Source of the DNA: a virus
DNA length: 22,355 nt
Strand: one strand, 5' to 3'
Virus record (IMG/VR): IMGVR_UViG_3300021964_000595
Coordinates: 1-22,355 of that record
The number at the start of each line of letters is the position of its first letter. Within the stretch, counting starts at the first letter, position 1. Shown one piece after another: positions 18,527-22,355 of this stretch. The position numbers and the translations under genes were made by a program. Below the pieces are notes generated by a model. It was not told the origin of the DNA and did no database searches. It was given only the letters and a program-made list of their open reading frames with translations.

Positions 18527-21366
18527 TGAACAAAGGCTTCAAATACATGGGTGGCGGCGCGGTCATGGATCGGCCTTTGTTCCGTCAGGCAGGAGGGCCC
18601 GCGGCCCGCAGTCCTGAAGAGATGGCGGCTATGGGTCAGCAATACTTGATGCAGCCTCCGGCGGCTGCGCCTCAAGGCGAAGCGGATGCTATGGCAATGC
18701 TTCAGCAAGGCGAAGCGGCTGGAATGGCCCAAGGTCAACAGATGGGTGAGATGTACGGCGAGGCCACCATGGCAAACTTGGACGCCGCGGATGATCCGAA
18801 AAGCTTAATTGACGCAATTCGGGGAAACGCCGCTCCCCTTGAAGCGCGGTACACGGAACTTGCGGGTTTAGTTGGGGAGCAAGACGCCCAGCAAACTCCT
18901 GAAAGTGTGCTAGCTTTGGTTCAACCCACCATAATGATGACCGAGGAAGGCGCTGTAGACAGCGGTATCGGGGAGCTTATGAAGGGCTTGATGGGCGAAG
19001 TAGAGATGTCGGAAGGCAGCGGCATGTCCCAAGGGGTTGGCGAACTCATGGCGATGGGGGCGGGAAACACACCACCCGTAAATTTTAGAGATGGCGGACC
19101 TGTAGAGGTCCGTAGGTTTGGCAACGGCGGCTCTGCCGAAGTGGGGGATGTAAGTCCTTATTTTGAAAGTGCTATGCAAGCGCGTAGCAACATTTTAGGC
19201 ACCCCGGAAGCTCGCGCAGCTTCTTTGCAAGAAGATCGGGAGATGGCGCAAGCGCAGATGTTATTTGACATTGCGGGCACGGCTTTGAATTTTGCAGGCA
19301 ACACGCAGGGCCGCTCTATTGGGGAACGCTTGGCTAACGCGGCGGCTCAAACACAGATAACCGACAAGATCGGAGCGCGGGCCGCGGGCATGTTGCAAGC
19401 TAAAAAAGATCAAACCACGCAAGATCAACAATTAGCACTTTCCGCGTTAGAGTCGGCAGAAAGACGTATGGAAAATGACCGGGAAAGAGAGGGTAAGATA
19501 GGTTTGGCTAATGTAAACGCAGCCAATCAAATGACGCAACTTTTAACACAACAGAGCTTTGCGAAAGTCGAGGGTAAATCGGACAGAGCCCTTCGTCTAG
19601 AAATTGCAAACAACAACATTGCCGCGGCAGCCGCTCTTCAAAGTTCTAGCGCAGAGGCTTCTTTAGCTGAAATCGCGGCCCGTGGAGAAGTACAAAAGGC
19701 TCTTCAAGATAGCCAAAACCAATTTACTAAACTTTTGCAAGACGATAAATTTGACTTTACGCGGCAGCAAGACAGTACGGGACGGGCTCATGCCGTGTTC
19801 TTACAGGACAGGGCTGCGGAAAACGCGCGAAAATTGGAAGCCTTACGGTTTGACAACTCCGTAGAGTCTTTGGCCTTACAAGATCAATATCGAAAAGAAA
19901 ACGTTCGAATTGAGGCTGAAATAGGTCTGGACAACCGCCTTGCAGAAATGGGTGCAGCCAACGCCTATGACATTGCTAAAGCGGCTAAAGGTCAAGAGTA
20001 TGCTATGGCCCTGCAATCTTCCGCAAACGGATTTGCTACAGTGCGTCAGGAAGATCAACAAGCTCACGAACTCGCTAAACAAGCTCTTGCTAATGCGGCG
20101 GCAGAGAAATCGCAGCTTACTGCAATTGGGGCGCAACGTGCGCTTCAAACGCTTTCACAAAACTTCCAAGGAACCGAGGCTGAAAAAGCTCGTGCCTTTG
20201 AAAAAGCGTATAAGATGATAGATAACGCCTTTAAAATAGAACAACTATCTATCAGTCAGGGTCAATTAGAGCTTGGACAAGCTCAATTAGCGGTTGATGC
20301 TGCTTACAAACAGGGCCAATTGGCTGTGGATCAAGCTGAAGCAAATGCGGTTAAAATCGGAAGCGACTCTCTAACCAATCAGATTCAATACATTACAAAT
20401 GAAGAACGGTTAGACTCCTACGCCAATGGAAGTATGGATAATCCGGCAGAGTTTGAAACGGCTGTTTTGAATTATCTTGCTTCGGCTCCAGTATTTAACT
20501 CCTCCCTTGGTGTAAACGAGCCGATTGCTACGGAATTGCCTGCAAGCGTCTTGAACAAGATTAGAAAAGGTAACCCGGACTTTTACAAAAAGATAGTTCC
20601 AGTAGCGCCGCCGAGAGAAAGTAATTATTTTAATCCAGAAGCGGAGACTTCGGACGGTAATGTGCTGTTTTTGAGAGATGCTAAAAAAGAAATCTTAAAT
20701 CCAAATGGCTCGGTAGCGTTCGATTCCCCTGTTTGGGCCAACGCCACTACGGACATCTACAACCCAGAAATAGACTATACTCAAGCCATCGGTTTTAGTA
20801 GAGCCGTGCCCGGATTTCAAAAAGGGGTAGCTGAAGGTTTTGCCGAGATTAGAGGGGGTCTTCCCGGCAGAACTTCGGCAGAAGCTAAAAATTTAACGGA
20901 AGCCGCTGCGACCTTAGATAATTTTGCAACGTCCTTGTTACAGTTTAAAACAGATGTGAGTGACGACAGGGTTCTAAAGTTTGTTCAAGAAAAAATTGAA
21001 GAAACTGTTAAGGACATCCGGTCAGGCGGATTTTTTCTTAAAACAGACGCCGATGCTCGTGCAACATTAAAAGCTCTTAAAGATGATTTTGCACAATCTC
21101 TTAGGGCAAGTGCCATGCTTTTACCGGAGTATGGAGGTAGTGCGCCTATGACGGCCACTCAAACTCTTAACGAAACAAAGAGAATGAACAAACTCAAGCT
21201 TATATTAAATGAGATAATGAAGTTTGAAGAAGGTTTTGCTGATCCTCCGAAGATTACAGGAGTTGGTAATAACTCCATTCCGGTTACACAAGGGTCGGTA
21301 GCCGCGACTCAAGATTTCCTTAAAAACTTGGTTAATGGAGAAGGTGCGAACAATGGCGGAAATTGA
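18526..21366 (+). CDS. Large helical internal virion protein candidate (946 aa)
   Basis: Residues 1-45 (MNKGFKYMGGGAVMDRPLFR, QAGGPAARSPEEM) and 185-210 (NFRDGGPVEVRRFGNGGSAE) are two Gly/Arg-rich conserved segments, each preceding an Ala/Met/Gln-rich acidic stretch. From about 225 to 640 the chain is almost entirely charged-helical, with many Ala, Gln and Glu in heptad-like spacing and internal near-repeats (QLELGQAQLAVDAAYKQGQL, AVDQAEANAVKIG), suggesting long coiled coils. The last 300 residues look globular, with NPEIDYTQAIGFSRAVPGFQ and a helical end. No lysozyme or transglycosylase motif was found. The layout fits a large ejection protein that lines a channel, as in other short-tailed phages, but this is inference. 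It overlaps the next gene by 14 nt. Confidence 0.8.
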   Translation: MNKGFKYMGGGAVMDRPLFRQAGGPAARSPEEMAAMGQQYLMQPPAAAPQGEADAMAMLQQGEAAGMAQGQQMGEMYGEATMANLDAADDPKSLIDAIRGNAAPLEARYTELAGLVGEQDAQQTPESVLALVQPTIMMTEEGAVDSGIGELMKGLMGEVEMSEGSGMSQGVGELMAMGAGNTPPVNFRDGGPVEVRRFGNGGSAEVGDVSPYFESAMQARSNILGTPEARAASLQEDREMAQAQMLFDIAGTALNFAGNTQGRSIGERLANAAAQTQITDKIGARAAGMLQAKKDQTTQDQQLALSALESAERRMENDREREGKIGLANVNAANQMTQLLTQQSFAKVEGKSDRALRLEIANNNIAAAAALQSSSAEASLAEIAARGEVQKALQDSQNQFTKLLQDDKFDFTRQQDSTGRAHAVFLQDRAAENARKLEALRFDNSVESLALQDQYRKENVRIEAEIGLDNRLAEMGAANAYDIAKAAKGQEYAMALQSSANGFATVRQEDQQAHELAKQALANAAAEKSQLTAIGAQRALQTLSQNFQGTEAEKARAFEKAYKMIDNAFKIEQLSISQGQLELGQAQLAVDAAYKQGQLAVDQAEANAVKIGSDSLTNQIQYITNEERLDSYANGSMDNPAEFETAVLNYLASAPVFNSSLGVNEPIATELPASVLNKIRKGNPDFYKKIVPVAPPRESNYFNPEAETSDGNVLFLRDAKKEILNPNGSVAFDSPVWANATTDIYNPEIDYTQAIGFSRAVPGFQKGVAEGFAEIRGGLPGRTSAEAKNLTEAAATLDNFATSLLQFKTDVSDDRVLKFVQEKIEETVKDIRSGGFFLKTDADARATLKALKDDFAQSLRASAMLLPEYGGSAPMTATQTLNETKRMNKLKLILNEIMKFEEGFADPPKITGVGNNSIPVTQGSVAATQDFLKNLVNGEGANNGGN

Positions 21367-22355
21367 TCTTGAAGTAGGCCAATCCCCTTCCTCCCAAGTT
21401 GGCGGCGTTGTTTTTGAATTTACAAAAGACACGTTCAAAGAGGCTATTGACACCTATGGCCCGGAAAATCTGGCGCAAACTTTGTCTATTAGAGCGGGGA
21501 ACAGTGTTCCGTCTGATCTTTCGTTCACTTTAGACTCTTTAAGAACAGGGGATGCTAAAATAGCTCCTATTTTAGATATGTTACCTGTAACTAAAGATAT
21601 GAGCTTAGAAGAACGTAAAGAATATTTTAGCAACCCGGAAGCTGCATTGGCGCTCTTTTCTAATATGGAAGACTTTGGGATGTACGAGGCAAACGTCACC
21701 TCGTATCCCGGTTTAGAGGCTATCACGGACTCTTTTGCTCGAATGATACCGTCTGGTCTTTTGGCGTCTGAAGGACTTAAAAAGGGGGCACAAGTTACCT
21801 CTAGGGCGTTAAAAAACGTAAAACCTAGAAGTCCCAAAGGATTAATGCTCAAAGCAGGGGGTTACGGTTTGGGCGCACTTACTGGTGCGGGTATAGGTTA
21901 CGAAGTTGGTCAAGAGATATCCGACTATGCGTTTGGAGACCCGTTGCCTATCGCGCCTTCTCTAATGGCTTATAATAATTTTGGAGAAACAGCGGCTCTT
22001 TCGTTAAATCCTTCAGCTTTATCTTTATCTTTTCGTGCGACAAAAGACCCAAACTGGCTTGGTGCAAACGATTTTTTAAAGAATTATCGGCAAGTTACAA
22101 AAGGCCGTTGGCCCGGTTTAAACAACGCAGAGAAAATAACAGAAGCGGCTTCAGGCTTAGACCCTAAAGTATTTCAACAAGCTTTAAACTCTAGCCAAGG
22201 AAGACCGTTTGCGTTTGGAAAACTTGGTTTTGACCCTTCTTTAGGTCCTAAAAGTGCTAGGTTTTTGGGAGCCGTGGAAACGGGCATTGGAGGTATGCGA
22301 GATCGGGCTAATAAAAGCAGGTCTACGACCCTTATTTTTGACGCACTTGCCGGAA
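21353..22355 (+). CDS. Large virion protein, 5' part only (334 aa visible)
   Basis: It starts at ATG 21353, inside the end of the 946-aa gene, and stays open for 334 codons to the window edge. The start is MAEIDLEVGQSPSSQVGGVV. GGAG at 21337-21340 and AAGGTG at 21341-21346 lie upstream. Residues 130-150 (SFARMIPSGLLASEGLKKGA) and especially 167-190 (KAGGYGLGALTGAGIGYEVG) form an amphipathic and then a glycine-zipper segment that could touch a membrane. The remainder so far is of mixed helix and loop with no enzyme motif. Position after three probable ejection proteins suggests a fourth member of that set. A lytic transglycosylase or other domain could still follow beyond the edge. Confidence 0.78.
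   Translation, partial: MAEIDLEVGQSPSSQVGGVVFEFTKDTFKEAIDTYGPENLAQTLSIRAGNSVPSDLSFTLDSLRTGDAKIAPILDMLPVTKDMSLEERKEYFSNPEAALALFSNMEDFGMYEANVTSYPGLEAITDSFARMIPSGLLASEGLKKGAQVTSRALKNVKPRSPKGLMLKAGGYGLGALTGAGIGYEVGQEISDYAFGDPLPIAPSLMAYNNFGETAALSLNPSALSLSFRATKDPNWLGANDFLKNYRQVTKGRWPGLNNAEKITEAASGLDPKVFQQALNSSQGRPFAFGKLGFDPSLGPKSARFLGAVETGIGGMRDRANKSRSTTLIFDALAG

Noticed and set aside
18099-18617. Second-frame + strand ORF of 172 codons
   Set aside because: It overlaps the 375-aa and 946-aa genes in another frame; the product is rich in Leu, Arg and Ser as expected for a shifted frame of Gln-rich coding sequence.
1-22355. tRNA genes, CRISPR arrays, rho-independent terminators, insertion sequences, attachment sites
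   Set aside because: None found by reading both strands; gaps between genes are at most 40 nt and carry no stem followed by a T run.

Overview
The window looks like part of the late (virion) gene region of a tailed phage (Caudoviricetes) with a short-tailed, P22/SU10-like neck. It most resembles the uncultured marine phages recovered from seawater metagenomes. Evidence: every supported gene lies on the + strand; gaps are 0-40 nt, with many ATGA or TAATG start/stop overlaps and good Shine-Dalgarno sites; and several protein families are known to me from marine phages (DUF6321-type, YPSAYAN-type, LQIYHDGS fibre repeats, gp10/nozzle-type). The host cannot be read from the sequence. I see no tRNA, CRISPR array, integrase, insertion sequence, internal terminator or convincing promoter, so the window is best read as one long late operon. 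No stretch over 50 nt between the first and last gene lacks a coding frame.

Layout. (1) 1-2624: downstream of an unseen gene, probably in the capsid region, lies a run of very small genes. They include a fibre-like 74-aa protein, a tandem pair of related 90-95 aa beta-rich proteins, a group of small Lys/Arg-rich proteins with conserved Cys/Trp motifs, a 194-aa protein with a CPFAK motif, and a 46-aa peptide made of 9-residue repeats. (2) 2631-5037: neck module with two adaptor-type proteins of related design (P22 gp4-like and SU10-adaptor-like), small conserved proteins and a 144-aa virion protein. (3) 5060-13307: an 8-kb host-recognition cassette of eight fibre or adhesin genes. It contains shared 85-aa repeats, a glycine-rich adhesin, two large receptor-binding-like domains that appear inserted into small scaffold proteins, and a 10-codon fossil of a fibre-gene start. 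(4) 13311-15753: P22 gp10-like tail hub/nozzle protein, its usual small partner and a zinc-ribbon protein. (5) 15753-22355: four large proteins (the last cut by the window edge), Gln/Ala-rich, helical or with glycine-zipper segments. They are probably internal or ejected virion proteins that help carry DNA across the host envelope.

How they would work together: the adaptors and gp10-like hub join portal to tail, the fibre cassette decides which cell is bound, and the 3' block supplies proteins ejected before the DNA. The most interesting parts are the modular fibre cassette, the cluster of small basic proteins, and the possible enzyme-like CPFAK protein among structural genes. All family assignments come from reading the sequence; none was checked against a database.
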